From CALLCD01 sp039196965 (GTDB lineage: Bacteria; Pseudomonadota; Alphaproteobacteria; Caulobacterales; Hyphomonadaceae): DNA of 64,000 bases. Position 1 is the first letter of the stretch; every line of letters starts with the position of its first letter. This document shows, piece by piece, positions 25,152 to 34,024 of the stretch. Position numbers and translations under genes: made by a program. The notes beneath the pieces are model-generated. The model searched no databases. It was not told the origin of the DNA and was given only the letters and a program-made list of their open reading frames with translations. The stretch spans positions 1 through 64,000 of the forward strand of contig JBCCUK010000017.1 in NCBI GenBank assembly GCA_039196965.1, read 5' to 3'.

Positions 25152-26693
25152 TCAGGGTATCTTCTGAAGCAAGCCCACCAGCCCTTTTGTTCTGTCGCTG
25201 AAAAGCGCACCGGCAAAGGCATCGGAACCCGAAACGGCTCGCTTTACAGCTTCAGCGCGTGTTGGATAGGGTGAGACGTGCTTGATCAGATCGCCGGGCT
25301 TGCCGCCATTCGCCATGACAACGGAGACGATTTGCAGCAGGTCACCGGCTCCTTCACCGAGGATTGAGGCTCCGAGGAGTTTCTTGCCGGACCAGATGAT
25401 TTTTACCTCGCCGACCGTCTTGCGCTCGGCAATGGCCCGGTCATTTTCGTGGAACGGGAATTTTCCGACGGTGACCTTGTCGCCAAACTGCTCCCGCGCC
25501 TCTGCCTCGGTCATGCCGAGCTGGGCAATTTCCGGCTGCATATAGGTAACAGCGGGAAGGGGGGTCGCTTCGGCATTATTGCCCGGCGTCTTGAAGAAGG
25601 CTGCGCGCGTAAAGATACCGGCATGGTGGTTTGCCCAGTGGGTGAACTGGGCCTGACCTGCGGCATCGCCAAGGGCCCAAACGCGAGGGTTCGAGACCGA
25701 GCGCATGTTCGGCTTTGTGACGACGCTGCCGCGCTCGGTTTTAATACCGGCTTTTTCGACGTCGAGGCCATCGAGGAAGGTGCGGCGGCCCACAGCGACG
25801 AGGATATCCGTGCCGTTGATTGTTTCGCCGCCGCCATCAGCTGTTTCCGTGCGAACGCTGACTTTGCCGGTATCGCCGGAGACTTCCACGGCCTTGTGGC
25901 CCTCAAGGATACGAATGCCTTCCTTGCGAAGTTCTTCCAGTGCGACCGCGGCCTGATCGGCATCGGCGCGGGCAAGGGCTCGGCCCATTTCTATCACCGT
26001 AACCTTCGACCCGAGACGCTGAAAGGCCTGGGCCATTTCGATCCCGATTGGTCCGCCGCCGAGAACGATCAGTTCTTTCGGGAATTCAGGCGCTTCGAAA
26101 ATCGAGTGATTGGTCAGGTAGGGCACGCTATCGAGACCGGGTATCGGCGGGATGAACGCCGTCGATCCGGTTGCAACGATGATGCGGCGGCCGGTGACGC
26201 GAACACTGTCGGAAACGACGGTTTTCTCGTCTTCGAAGCGGGCGTATTCGCTGACCACAATGGTGCCGAAGCTCTGATACCGCTCCACGCTATCCACCGG
26301 TGCAATGCTGCCGATCACGCCAGCAATGTGTTCCTTGACTTTGGCCCAGTCGGTGACGGGTTCGGCGTCCACGGTGACACCGTATTTCGCGGTATTGCGG
26401 GCGTCATAGGCAGCCTTACCTGCGGCGAGGAGAGCCTTTGAAGGAACGCAGCCATAATTGAGGCAGTCACCGCCCATTTTTGCGCCTTCGAAAAGGACTG
26501 TTTTGAGGCCGAGATTGGCCGCGACATAGGCAGTGGAAAGACCTGCAGAGCCTGCGCCGATGATGACGATATCGGCTTTGATTTCGCGCTTGCCATCATC
26601 GGAGGTCTTATGGCTGGCCTTGTCGATCCGCTGGGAGACTTCGCGCGACAGATCGGCGCTCATATCCCGTGCTGAAAGGGTAACGGTACTCAT
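25152..26693 (-). CDS. FAD-dependent disulfide-oxidoreductase-like protein (MerA/Lpd superfamily)
   Basis: 513 residues. FAD site GAGSAGLS (46-53), redox pair Cys77/Cys82 in GGDCLNYGCVPSK, NAD(P) site GGGPIGIEMA and second FAD motif WALGDAAGQ are all present. It resembles mercuric reductase, but has no N-terminal metal-binding domain and no C-terminal Cys pair. The usual catalytic HxHPT near the C-terminus reads HVSPYPTRAE instead. A true Hg reductase is therefore unlikely. Its start shares one base with the stop of the VTT gene (TAATG), and this pairing recurs in many bacteria, pointing to a membrane-linked redox system of unknown substrate. Confidence 0.85.
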   Translation of the reverse strand: MSTVTLSARDMSADLSREVSQRIDKASHKTSDDGKREIKADIVIIGAGSAGLSTAYVAANLGLKTVLFEGAKMGGDCLNYGCVPSKALLAAGKAAYDARNTAKYGVTVDAEPVTDWAKVKEHIAGVIGSIAPVDSVERYQSFGTIVVSEYARFEDEKTVVSDSVRVTGRRIIVATGSTAFIPPIPGLDSVPYLTNHSIFEAPEFPKELIVLGGGPIGIEMAQAFQRLGSKVTVIEMGRALARADADQAAVALEELRKEGIRILEGHKAVEVSGDTGKVSVRTETADGGGETINGTDILVAVGRRTFLDGLDVEKAGIKTERGSVVTKPNMRSVSNPRVWALGDAAGQAQFTHWANHHAGIFTRAAFFKTPGNNAEATPLPAVTYMQPEIAQLGMTEAEAREQFGDKVTVGKFPFHENDRAIAERKTVGEVKIIWSGKKLLGASILGEGAGDLLQIVSVVMANGGKPGDLIKHVSPYPTRAEAVKRAVSGSDAFAGALFSDRTKGLVGLLQKIP

Positions 26694-27463
26694 TATTCAG
26701 CTCCTTCCGTAGCAGCTGAGCCTTTCTTGAAGACTTTTTTGTAAATGACGGGGATCAGGGCAACGACGCCGAGGGCGATGAATGCTGGGACGAAGTTCGA
26801 GGCGAGGGTCCCGATATTGACGTCGCCGCCTGCCCGAAGCGTGTCACCAACAGCTACGCCAATCCATGTATAAGCCATGGTGCCCGGCAGGATACCGAAG
26901 AATGTGGTGATCAGATAATCGCGCAGCTTCGCGCCGAGAATGGCCGGTGCGATATTGACGACAGCAAATGGGAAGGCTGGGATCAGGCGCAAGGCGAACA
27001 TGTAGGAGAGGGCATCCTCATTGAAGCCTGCCTGCATCTTGTCGAGAAATGGTCCGACGACGGAGCGCAGGGACTCGCCGATCGATGTGCGTGCTGCAAT
27101 GAAGAGTGCAGTCGCCCCCATTGTTGCCCCGAAGACGGTGCCAAGCGTGCCGAAGGCAAGACCGAACAGAACGCCTCCAGCAATGGTCAGGAAGCTCGCC
27201 GGAACCATAAAGGCCGTGGCGGCCGCATAGATCGTAATATAGCCAGCCAGGACAAGGGCGAAATTCTGGGCGATCTGAGCATCAAGCCAGCCAATATTCT
27301 GGCTGAACCCTTCAAGGGTGAGGTAATTGTGCCAGCCTTGGGACACGGCGAGACCGAGGCCGCCGAGGATAAGGGCCAGAGGCCAGAGTTTGGTGATACG
27401 ATGTATCGCGCTTGGTTTGTCCTGCGGTTCGATTTGACCGGCAATATCTGTGTTGCTTGCCAT
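26693..27463 (-). CDS. TVP38/TMEM64 (VTT-domain) membrane protein
   Basis: 256 residues with about six hydrophobic segments. The VTT/DedA-related core is visible as FMVPASFLTIAGGVLFG, then FALRLIPAFPFAVVNIAPAI and FGILPGTMAYTWIGVA. Family members are thought to move lipids or small ions; DedA relatives recycle undecaprenyl phosphate. It is tightly coupled to the downstream flavoprotein and 35 bp after the DUF547 gene. Confidence 0.88.
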   Translation of the reverse strand: MASNTDIAGQIEPQDKPSAIHRITKLWPLALILGGLGLAVSQGWHNYLTLEGFSQNIGWLDAQIAQNFALVLAGYITIYAAATAFMVPASFLTIAGGVLFGLAFGTLGTVFGATMGATALFIAARTSIGESLRSVVGPFLDKMQAGFNEDALSYMFALRLIPAFPFAVVNIAPAILGAKLRDYLITTFFGILPGTMAYTWIGVAVGDTLRAGGDVNIGTLASNFVPAFIALGVVALIPVIYKKVFKKGSAATEGAE

Positions 27464-27498
27464 GGTTCTATTCCCTTCAACTTGGAGGTCGGTTTCGT

Positions 27499-28299
27499 TT
27501 ATTCGGTATCGTTCAGGGACCAGTCGTAATCATAGGTCCGGATCTTCGGGTTGTTTTGTATATTCGCGGAAAGCTCTGGTTCTGCGTATTGCAGGAGGTG
27601 ATCGATGACGCCCGCTTCATTGCCGCCAAAGTCCTCTTTGAACCATTTGTAGATGGTAGAGACTTTTAGCTTGCCGTCCTTGCGGATCGTCACACCCCGT
27701 GGGTGATTAATGTAGGCTTTCGCCGCTTCCGTGAGATCCTGTTCCAGAGTGGCGACTTCCCACGCGCTCGTTTTCAGGTTTGGGCAACCATAGGAAGCGC
27801 AGTTCACCGCATAGTGCGTGCGAGGCTCGTCCCAGTCCTTACGGAGCACTTCATGCTCGATATCGTTAAGGGAAATCTCTCTGCCGCCGACATTGGTGGT
27901 GACCTTTTTCCATGGGCCGACAATGTAGCCGGAGCGGATCGATTTTACCGGATAACGGCCGATAATATGCTTTACCGTTAGCGCGTTATAGGCGTTGACC
28001 CAGAGCACATACTGCTCGTCGCGGGATAGTGACGCGATATCTATCGCGGCAAGACGCTCCAGATAGGCATCGAGCGCCTCGGCATCGGCACCGTCATCCT
28101 TCAAGCCACCATAGTCGAACCGGTTCACACCATCCGCGCTCTCCGTGACATACTTACTCAATAGTGCTGTCCACTCACCATGGGCTTCCTGGGTCACTGC
28201 AGCCTCCGTCGTTGCAAGCGTTTCTGCTGCCGCCGTAAGCGTTGCTGGTGTTCCGAGCAATGCAACCGCTGTGAGCACTGTATACAGGGTGTTTCTCAT
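27499..28299 (-). CDS. DUF547 secreted protein
   Basis: 266 residues with a signal peptide (about residues 1-25, ending TAAAE). DUF547 landmarks are present: VLWVNAYNALTVKHI, then GGREISLNDIEHEVLR and HYAVNCASYGCPNL. The invariant His and Cys residues suggest a hydrolase or a thiol-type active site, but the biochemical role of the domain is not established. It is the first gene of the minus-strand run DUF547, VTT, flavoprotein, sensor kinase. The 259-bp gap to rpmH holds the promoters of both directions. Confidence 0.85.
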   Translation of the reverse strand: MRNTLYTVLTAVALLGTPATLTAAAETLATTEAAVTQEAHGEWTALLSKYVTESADGVNRFDYGGLKDDGADAEALDAYLERLAAIDIASLSRDEQYVLWVNAYNALTVKHIIGRYPVKSIRSGYIVGPWKKVTTNVGGREISLNDIEHEVLRKDWDEPRTHYAVNCASYGCPNLKTSAWEVATLEQDLTEAAKAYINHPRGVTIRKDGKLKVSTIYKWFKEDFGGNEAGVIDHLLQYAEPELSANIQNNPKIRTYDYDWSLNDTE

Positions 28300-28486
28300 G
28301 TGACGTGTGTCCCTAATGTCCTCTTCCGTTGCAGCCTATATAAACAGAGGTGCTGAAAACTTCCCGTCACGACAGACTATCCACCGGTCAAAGACACGTG
28401 ATCGGATTGAGAGCTTGGCTGCGAACAGGCTCTTCGGGCGTTTCGCAGTAGATTGGACCGAATTTCAGCAAACAGGCGGACTCCGC

Positions 28487-28516
28487 TTGACGGGAACATA
28501 TGCTGTCCTGTATCGA
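28487..28516 (+). promoter_or_regulatory. Possible sigma-70 promoter of rpmH
   Basis: TTGACG (28487-28492) and TATCGA (28511-28516) are separated by 18 bases, 43 bp before the rpmH start. The -35 is strong, the -10 is weak. No other feature was seen in the 259-bp gap between the DUF547 gene and rpmH. Confidence 0.35.
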
Positions 28517-28558
28517 CGCGGCTCCGAATTTGAACGCCCCTGATCAGAGTTTGAAACT

Positions 28559-28693
28559 ATGAAACGCACTTTCCAGCCGAGCCGCCTCAAACGCGCCCGC
28601 CGCCATGGCTTCCGCTCGCGTATGTCCACCAAGAATGGCCGCAAGGTTCTCGCCCGCCGCCGGGCAAAGGGCCGTAAGGTTCTATCTGCCTAA
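28559..28693 (+). CDS. rpmH: Ribosomal protein bL34
   Basis: 44 residues, starting MKRTFQPSRLKRARRHGFR and ending KGRKVLSA, the full-length, very basic L34 of the large ribosomal subunit. It is too short for most gene lists but unmistakable. It leads the conserved alphaproteobacterial run rpmH-rnpA-yidC-engB. Confidence 0.97.
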   Translation: MKRTFQPSRLKRARRHGFRSRMSTKNGRKVLARRRAKGRKVLSA

Positions 28694-28719
28694 AGGTAGG
28701 TTATCCGGAGGGCTGAGAT

Positions 28720-29130
28720 ATGCCCCCTGACCGTGACACGGCCAAACATCCAGATAGTTCAGACCTCGCCCGGCTCCGACGCCGGGCAGATTACGTTTTT
28801 GTGCGCAACGGAAGAAGTGAAAGACGGCGCAGCGTCGTAGTTCAGGCTCGGCAGCGGCGGTCCGGCACCGAGCGGCGCGAGGATCAGATCGGGATCGGCT
28901 TCACCGCAACAAAGAAGGTCGGCGGAGCGGTTGTGCGCAATCGTGCAAAGCGGCGATTACGAGCCGCGGCACAGGCGCTGGCCCCAAAATATGGTATCGC
29001 TGGTGTCGACTATGTTTTCATCGCCAGAAAAGACACAGGTCAGGTTGCATGGCAGCGTTTGCTTGACGATATGGAATCGGCGCTGATAAGCCTCGCCAAC
29101 GCTTTCGGCGACGCTAAGGCAGGGGCCTGA
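28720..29130 (+). CDS. rnpA: Ribonuclease P protein component
   Basis: 136 residues, 26 bp after rpmH, with GGAGGG before the ATG. The RNR signature is clear: KKVGGAVVRNRAKRRLRA. The protein binds RNase P RNA and helps trim tRNA 5-prime leaders. About 15 N-terminal residues precede the usual start of homology (LRRRADYVFVRNG), so a later start is possible. yidD, which often follows rnpA, is absent. Confidence 0.93.
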   Translation: MPPDRDTAKHPDSSDLARLRRRADYVFVRNGRSERRRSVVVQARQRRSGTERREDQIGIGFTATKKVGGAVVRNRAKRRLRAAAQALAPKYGIAGVDYVFIARKDTGQVAWQRLLDDMESALISLANAFGDAKAGA

Positions 29131-29156
29131 GCCGCCACCACCCGGGACAGGAATTC

Positions 29157-30950
29157 ATGGAACAGCAGGACCAGCGGAATTTCATTATTTTCATGGTGAT
29201 CGCCGTGGTCGTCCTGTTCGGCTACCAATCACTTGTGCTGGAACCTGAAGCCAAGCGCCGCGAGGCAATCCAGGAACAGACACGGGTCGAGCAGGAAATT
29301 CAGGCGGAGGTAAACCCGCCCATGGAGCGGGCCGCAACGGTAAGCGAAGCGCTGCAACGCGATGAGCGGATCATATTCGACAATCCGAAGCTCGATGGGT
29401 CGATCCGGCTTCAGGGTGCATTGATCGACGATCTCAATATGAAAGAGCATTTCGAGACCGTGGAGCGTGAAAAAGAGGTGCGCTTGTTCAGGCCCGAAGC
29501 GGTCGACAGCGCTTATTACGCCTCCTGGTTCTGGATTGGGGAGCAGAACCGGCCGGTGGCCAATCTCGGCGTGACCTGGGAGCTCGTCGAGGGCGGCCAG
29601 TTGACACCGGCAACCCCGATTACCCTGCGATATGAGGGAGCAGGAGTTCAGATCGACCGCCGCATTTCCGTAGATGAAGACTATCTTTTTACCTTTTCCG
29701 ACACGATCATCAATCCTGGCGATCAGCCGCGCTATCTCCGGCCCTATGGTGCGATCCTTCGCCATGGCGAGTCAGGTGAGTTTCTTGATGCGGTCACGCC
29801 TGGAGCCAGCAAGGATAGAGGGCTCGTCCATCTAGGCGAGGTCGCCATTCTTGATGGCAAGCTGGAAAAGCGGGGCTATTCCAAGCTCGAAAAAGGCAAT
29901 GGGATTACCGAGACGAGCACAGAAGGCGGCTGGGTCGGCCTGACTGACAAGTACTGGCTGAGCGCGCTCGTGCCCGATCAGGGCCAGGATTTCCAGACAA
30001 ATTTCGAACGCCGTTCTCGAGTTGATGGCGCGATCATGGAAGTGCGCACAATAGGCACAGAGCTTGTCGTACCAGCGGGCGGGAGCGTTACCTCCGTGAA
30101 CCGGCTTTTCGCCGGCGCGAAAACCATTGATGTCGTCCGAAAGTATGAGACCGAGCTGGGTATTCCCCGATTTGTCGATGCCATCGACTGGGGCATGTTC
30201 TACTTCCTGACGAAGCCGTTCTTCTTCGCATTGCTCTGGCTGCAGGGCAAAATCGGGTCCTTCGGCCTCGCCATTCTCGCCTTCACGGTTCTGGTCAAAG
30301 TGGTTCTGTTCCCGCTTTACAACCGGTCCTATGCGGCCATGGCGAAAATGAAAAAGCTGCAGGAACCGATGAAGGAGATCCAGGAGCGCTTCGCTGCCGA
30401 TCCCCAGCGCAAGCAGCAGGAGATCATGAAGCTCTATCGCGATGAGAAGGCCAATCCGGTGGCTGGGTGCCTTCCAATCCTTATGACGATGCCGATCTTT
30501 TTCGCTCTCTATAAGTTGCTGTTTGTCACCATCGAGATGCGCCATGAGAGCTTTTTGTGGCTGCAGGATCTATCAGCCCCTGACCCGACCGCGATCGGCA
30601 ATCTCTTCGGCCTGCTGCCCTTCGCGGCAGAAAGCGTGAAGAGCATTCCGCTCCTCGGTGTGATCATCGGAATTGGCATTCTGCCGATCCTTTACGGCGT
30701 CAGCATGTTTGCCCTGCAATCACTCTCGACACCGCCGCCGGACCCGATGCAGCGCCGCATCATTATGCTGCTGCCGGTCGTCTTTACATTCGTGTTTGGT
30801 GGCCTCGCCGGTGGTCTCGTCATGTACTGGGTCTGGAACAATGTCCTCTCCATCGGCCAGCAATATGTCATTATGCGGCGCAATGGCGTGGAAACAGAAT
30901 TCGATAAGTTCATCGCCAAACGGTTTGGTGGAGCCAAGAACAGCGCGTGA
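29157..30950 (+). CDS. yidC: Membrane protein insertase YidC
   Basis: 597 residues. An N-terminal helix (NFIIFMVIAVVVLFGYQ) is followed by a periplasmic beta-sandwich domain of about 300 residues and the five-helix insertase core, with PLYNRSYAAMAKMKKLQEPM in the cytoplasmic hairpin and GCLPILMTMPIFFALYKLL. It inserts and folds inner-membrane proteins alone or with SecYEG. Its stop overlaps the engB GTG (GTGA at 30947-30950). Confidence 0.96.
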   Translation: MEQQDQRNFIIFMVIAVVVLFGYQSLVLEPEAKRREAIQEQTRVEQEIQAEVNPPMERAATVSEALQRDERIIFDNPKLDGSIRLQGALIDDLNMKEHFETVEREKEVRLFRPEAVDSAYYASWFWIGEQNRPVANLGVTWELVEGGQLTPATPITLRYEGAGVQIDRRISVDEDYLFTFSDTIINPGDQPRYLRPYGAILRHGESGEFLDAVTPGASKDRGLVHLGEVAILDGKLEKRGYSKLEKGNGITETSTEGGWVGLTDKYWLSALVPDQGQDFQTNFERRSRVDGAIMEVRTIGTELVVPAGGSVTSVNRLFAGAKTIDVVRKYETELGIPRFVDAIDWGMFYFLTKPFFFALLWLQGKIGSFGLAILAFTVLVKVVLFPLYNRSYAAMAKMKKLQEPMKEIQERFAADPQRKQQEIMKLYRDEKANPVAGCLPILMTMPIFFALYKLLFVTIEMRHESFLWLQDLSAPDPTAIGNLFGLLPFAAESVKSIPLLGVIIGIGILPILYGVSMFALQSLSTPPPDPMQRRIIMLLPVVFTFVFGGLAGGLVMYWVWNNVLSIGQQYVIMRRNGVETEFDKFIAKRFGGAKNSA

Positions 30951-31594
30951 CCGAAGCGCCTCGATTTTCGGATGAAACACGTGAGGCGGGCCGGAAGCTT
31001 CTGGCCGGACCCGTCTCCTTTGCCATCGGCTGTGCGAGCCTTGCGCAACTGCCGGATGGCGACCGGCCTGAATTTGCCTTTGCCGGGCGGTCGAATGTCG
31101 GCAAGTCATCCCTCGTCAATGCTCTGACTGGCCGCAACAAGCTCGCGCGATCTTCATCAGAACCCGGACGGACGCGGGAACTCAATTATTTCGATCTCGG
31201 TGAGGGGACAGCCTGGATGGTGGATCTGCCGGGGTATGGCTATGCTAAAGTTTCCCGCACCCAGGCCGAGGCATGGATGGCGTTGACGCGAAAATATCTG
31301 GGCGGACGGGCTAGTCTCAGGCGGGTTTTCCTTCTGGTCGATGGCCGCCGTGGGATCATGGCCCCTGATCAGGAGATGATGGATATGCTCGACAGGACGG
31401 CGGTGAACTATCAGATTGTCCTGACGAAGATTGATAAGCTGAAGCCCGGCGCGGTCGACAAAGTTCGCTCGGAGACGGAAGCGGCTTTGAAAATCCACGG
31501 CGCGGCACACCCGGTGGTGCACTTGACCTCGTCCGAGAAAGGACAGGGGCTTGAAGACTTGCGGGCAGAGATCGCTGCTTTGGTGGAGGTCTGA
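30947..31594 (+). CDS. engB: Ribosome-biogenesis GTPase EngB (YihA/YsxC)
   Basis: 215 residues starting at a GTG that overlaps the yidC stop. G1 loop GRSNVGKSSLVNAL, G2 region SSSEPGRTRELNYF, G3 DLPGYGYAKV and G4 TKIDK are all intact. The GTPase is needed for 50S subunit assembly. Position right after yidC is the usual alphaproteobacterial arrangement. Confidence 0.95.
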   Translation: MTEAPRFSDETREAGRKLLAGPVSFAIGCASLAQLPDGDRPEFAFAGRSNVGKSSLVNALTGRNKLARSSSEPGRTRELNYFDLGEGTAWMVDLPGYGYAKVSRTQAEAWMALTRKYLGGRASLRRVFLLVDGRRGIMAPDQEMMDMLDRTAVNYQIVLTKIDKLKPGAVDKVRSETEAALKIHGAAHPVVHLTSSEKGQGLEDLRAEIAALVEV

Positions 31595-31597
31595 CCC

Positions 31598-32080
31598 GTG
31601 TCGACCGTTCAAATCAGGTTGGCCAATCTCGATACGGAAGAGTTTGCTGCTCTGATCGAGGCGCACAAATCCTTGATGCTGGAACATTCGCCGCCGGAAA
31701 GCTCCCACGCTTTGCTGATTGATGGTCTCAAAGATCCTGCGATCACGATCTGGGAAATGCGCGATGGCGGTGATTTGGTCGGCTGCGGCGCGCTGAAACG
31801 TCTTCAGTCGGGTGAAGGCGAAATCAAATCCATGCACACTGTCGCCAAGCGGCGCGGCCAGGGCCTTGGCCAGACCATGCTTGATCATATTGTAGCGGAG
31901 GCGCAGAAGCTGAGCTTGGAACGGCTCAGCCTGGAGACCGGCTCCATGGAGGGGTTTCTACCGGCGCGCAAACTCTACGAGGCCAATGGCTTTTCCTATT
32001 GCGGCCCGTTTGGTGACTATGTCGAAGATCCAAACAGCGTGTTCATGACCCGGCGGCTCGACGCGCCCGCTTCCGCTTAA
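31598..32080 (+). CDS. GNAT-family N-acetyltransferase
   Basis: 160 residues from a GTG 3 bp after engB. The acetyl-CoA site is RRGQGLGQTMLDHI, preceded by GEIKSMHTVAK and followed by ARKLYEANGFSYCGPFGDY, a layout of small GNAT enzymes. The acceptor is not readable. It sits between engB and argB, where most relatives have no extra gene. An N-acetylglutamate synthase role next to argB is tempting but only positional. Confidence 0.85.
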   Translation: MSTVQIRLANLDTEEFAALIEAHKSLMLEHSPPESSHALLIDGLKDPAITIWEMRDGGDLVGCGALKRLQSGEGEIKSMHTVAKRRGQGLGQTMLDHIVAEAQKLSLERLSLETGSMEGFLPARKLYEANGFSYCGPFGDYVEDPNSVFMTRRLDAPASA

Positions 32081-32094
32081 CGCCAAAGCGCAGT

Positions 32095-33009
32095 ATGAGC
32101 CCACCCATGACAGACACGCCGACACTTGAAGCCGCAAAGCATACTGCCTTCACCCTGGCCGAGGCGCTGCCCTTTATCCAGCGCTATGCCGATCAGACCA
32201 TCGTCGTCAAATATGGCGGCCATGCCATGGTCGATGATGAGCTGCAGGTGCTGTTCGCTAAGGACATCGTCCTCCTGAAGCATCTCGGCATTAATCCGGT
32301 CGTTGTCCATGGTGGCGGGCCGCAAATCGGCGATTTGCTCGAACGTCTGGGCATTGTCTCCCAGTTCGAAGACGGACTCCGGGTGACCGATGACGCGACC
32401 ATGGAAGTGGTCGAAATGGTGCTTTCAGGAGCTGTCAACAAAACAATTGTCCGGGCCATCAACGCCGCCGGTGGCAATGCTGTGGGGCTTTCCGGCTCGG
32501 ATGCCGGGTTGATCAAAGCGAAGAAGGCGGCCCGCAAGAAACCAGCCTCGAACAGTCATATCGAAAAACTGATAGATCTCGGATTTGTCGGCGATCCGGA
32601 CGGGGTAGATGCGACGGTGCTTGATGTGCTGTCCGGGGCCGAGGGCGGATTTGTTCCTGTGGTTGCGCCCGTTGGCGTTGGACCCGAGGGAGCCCGCTAC
32701 AATATCAATGCCGACAGTGCAGCTGGGGCCATTGCGGCCGCGCTTGGCGCAAGCCGGTTAATGCTGCTGACCGATGTTGCCGGGGTGCTGAACAAGTCTG
32801 GCGAGTTGATGCGCGAGATCCCGAGAGCGGATGTGCCGGGCCTTATCGGCGATGGCACAGCTGCAGGCGGTATGATTCCGAAACTTGAAACGGCAGCCGA
32901 CGCAGTGGAAAAAGGTGTTGGGGCTGCAGTTATTCTCGACGGGCGTGCACCCCATGCCCTGCTTATGGAGCTGTTCACCGAACATGGCGCAGGCACACTT
33001 GTTTCCTAA
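32095..33009 (+). CDS. argB: N-acetylglutamate kinase
   Basis: 304 residues. Landmarks: IVVKYGGHAMVD (phosphate site), PVVVHGGGPQIGDLLERLGI, VNKTIVRAINAAGGNAVGLSG and YNINADSAAGAIA. It phosphorylates N-acetylglutamate, the second step of arginine synthesis. Neither ATG (32095 or 32107) has a good ribosome site; the second gives the more usual MTDTPTLEAA start. The 3-prime end overlaps the next gene by 26 bp. Confidence 0.95.
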   Translation: MSPPMTDTPTLEAAKHTAFTLAEALPFIQRYADQTIVVKYGGHAMVDDELQVLFAKDIVLLKHLGINPVVVHGGGPQIGDLLERLGIVSQFEDGLRVTDDATMEVVEMVLSGAVNKTIVRAINAAGGNAVGLSGSDAGLIKAKKAARKKPASNSHIEKLIDLGFVGDPDGVDATVLDVLSGAEGGFVPVVAPVGVGPEGARYNINADSAAGAIAAALGASRLMLLTDVAGVLNKSGELMREIPRADVPGLIGDGTAAGGMIPKLETAADAVEKGVGAAVILDGRAPHALLMELFTEHGAGTLVS

Positions 33010-34021
33010 AACACTCGCCGTTTTTTTCCTTTTGCTGCTTACAGCACTGTCGGCAGACGCACAGGCAGCCAACCGTGGCTGGTCGATCTGCAACCAGACA
33101 AGCTATATTATACAGGCGTCAACCGGACAGCCGGAGAGTGGCGGCACCGTTGTCAAAGGCTGGACAAAAGTGCGTCCGGGGAGCTGCGAAGTGTTGCTCG
33201 GTGCTCCACTTGTCCCCGGTGCCCATTACCTTTTTGCCCAATCGTCAGATGCCCATCGCGGTGGCCGGAAATCCTGGCGTGGTAATGAGGCGCTCTGTGT
33301 CGAAAGCTCTTCAAGCTTCACGATTGAAAACCCGCCGAATTGCACTGAGATGGGCCTCGATGAGCGAGCGTTTAAACCAGTTCTTGTAGAGAGCCGGAAC
33401 AGCTGGAGCACGACGCTTCGGGAGACAGATACCTACACTCTGAAACGCGCGCGCGCCGCTGGTGTGCAACGGCTGCTGGGGGATGCCGGGGTTTATACCG
33501 GCGCAATCGACGGAACGATCGGCCCGCGGACGCGATCGGCCATTCGGGAGTTTCTCAAAGATCGGGAACTTGCTTCCGATACCAGCGATGATGATCTGAT
33601 CGACATACTGGAACAGGTCGCCCTGGACCGGTCTCGCAATGTTGGCCTGACCCTCTGTAATCGAACCAAGGGTCGGGTATGGTCTGCCATTGGAAGACGC
33701 AAGGGTGAGGACTGGGAGAGCCGGGGATGGTGGCTTCTCGAGGCAGGCGGTTGCGCCCGAGTTATCGACGAGCCGCTCTTGCAGACCGAGCACTTTGTCT
33801 TCGGCGAGCTGGAGGATCCCGATGGCGGGCCGTCGCGCACATTGATCCGCGGTGCCGATGTCTTTTGCATAGCGCGGTCGAAGTTTGCGATTGTTGGCCG
33901 GGAGGACTGTGAAGCGGCGGCCTATCGCCGGGCGCTATTCGCGTCGACCCCAGCGCCGACCGATCGCAAGCTCATTTACGAGTTTTTCGAGCGTGATTTC
34001 AATGAGGCTGGGGAGGGTTAG
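32984..34021 (+). CDS. Secreted DUF1036 duplicated protein with peptidoglycan-binding-like linker
   Basis: 345 residues from the ATG at 32984, chosen because it gives a clean signal peptide (MAQAHLFPKTLAVFFLLLL... ending ADAQA). Two DUF1036-type lobes follow, each starting with a Cys in a CNQT/CNRT motif (SICNQTSYIIQAS and TLCNRTKGRVWSAIG), each with several Cys that could pair in the periplasm. Between them lies a peptidoglycan-binding-like segment (RLLGDAGVYTGAIDGTIGPR). A cell-envelope role is likely; the function of DUF1036 is unknown. The gene starts inside argB. Confidence 0.8.
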   Translation: MAQAHLFPKTLAVFFLLLLTALSADAQAANRGWSICNQTSYIIQASTGQPESGGTVVKGWTKVRPGSCEVLLGAPLVPGAHYLFAQSSDAHRGGRKSWRGNEALCVESSSSFTIENPPNCTEMGLDERAFKPVLVESRNSWSTTLRETDTYTLKRARAAGVQRLLGDAGVYTGAIDGTIGPRTRSAIREFLKDRELASDTSDDDLIDILEQVALDRSRNVGLTLCNRTKGRVWSAIGRRKGEDWESRGWWLLEAGGCARVIDEPLLQTEHFVFGELEDPDGGPSRTLIRGADVFCIARSKFAIVGREDCEAAAYRRALFASTPAPTDRKLIYEFFERDFNEAGEG

Positions 34022-34024
34022 GGC

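Noticed and set aside
25152..26693. Mercuric reductase
   Set aside because: No N-terminal metal-binding domain, no C-terminal Cys pair and no mer genes nearby; called a MerA/Lpd-superfamily flavoprotein instead.
28307..28543. 78-codon frame between the DUF547 gene and rpmH
   Set aside because: No ribosome site, no recognised family and it overlaps the likely promoter region.
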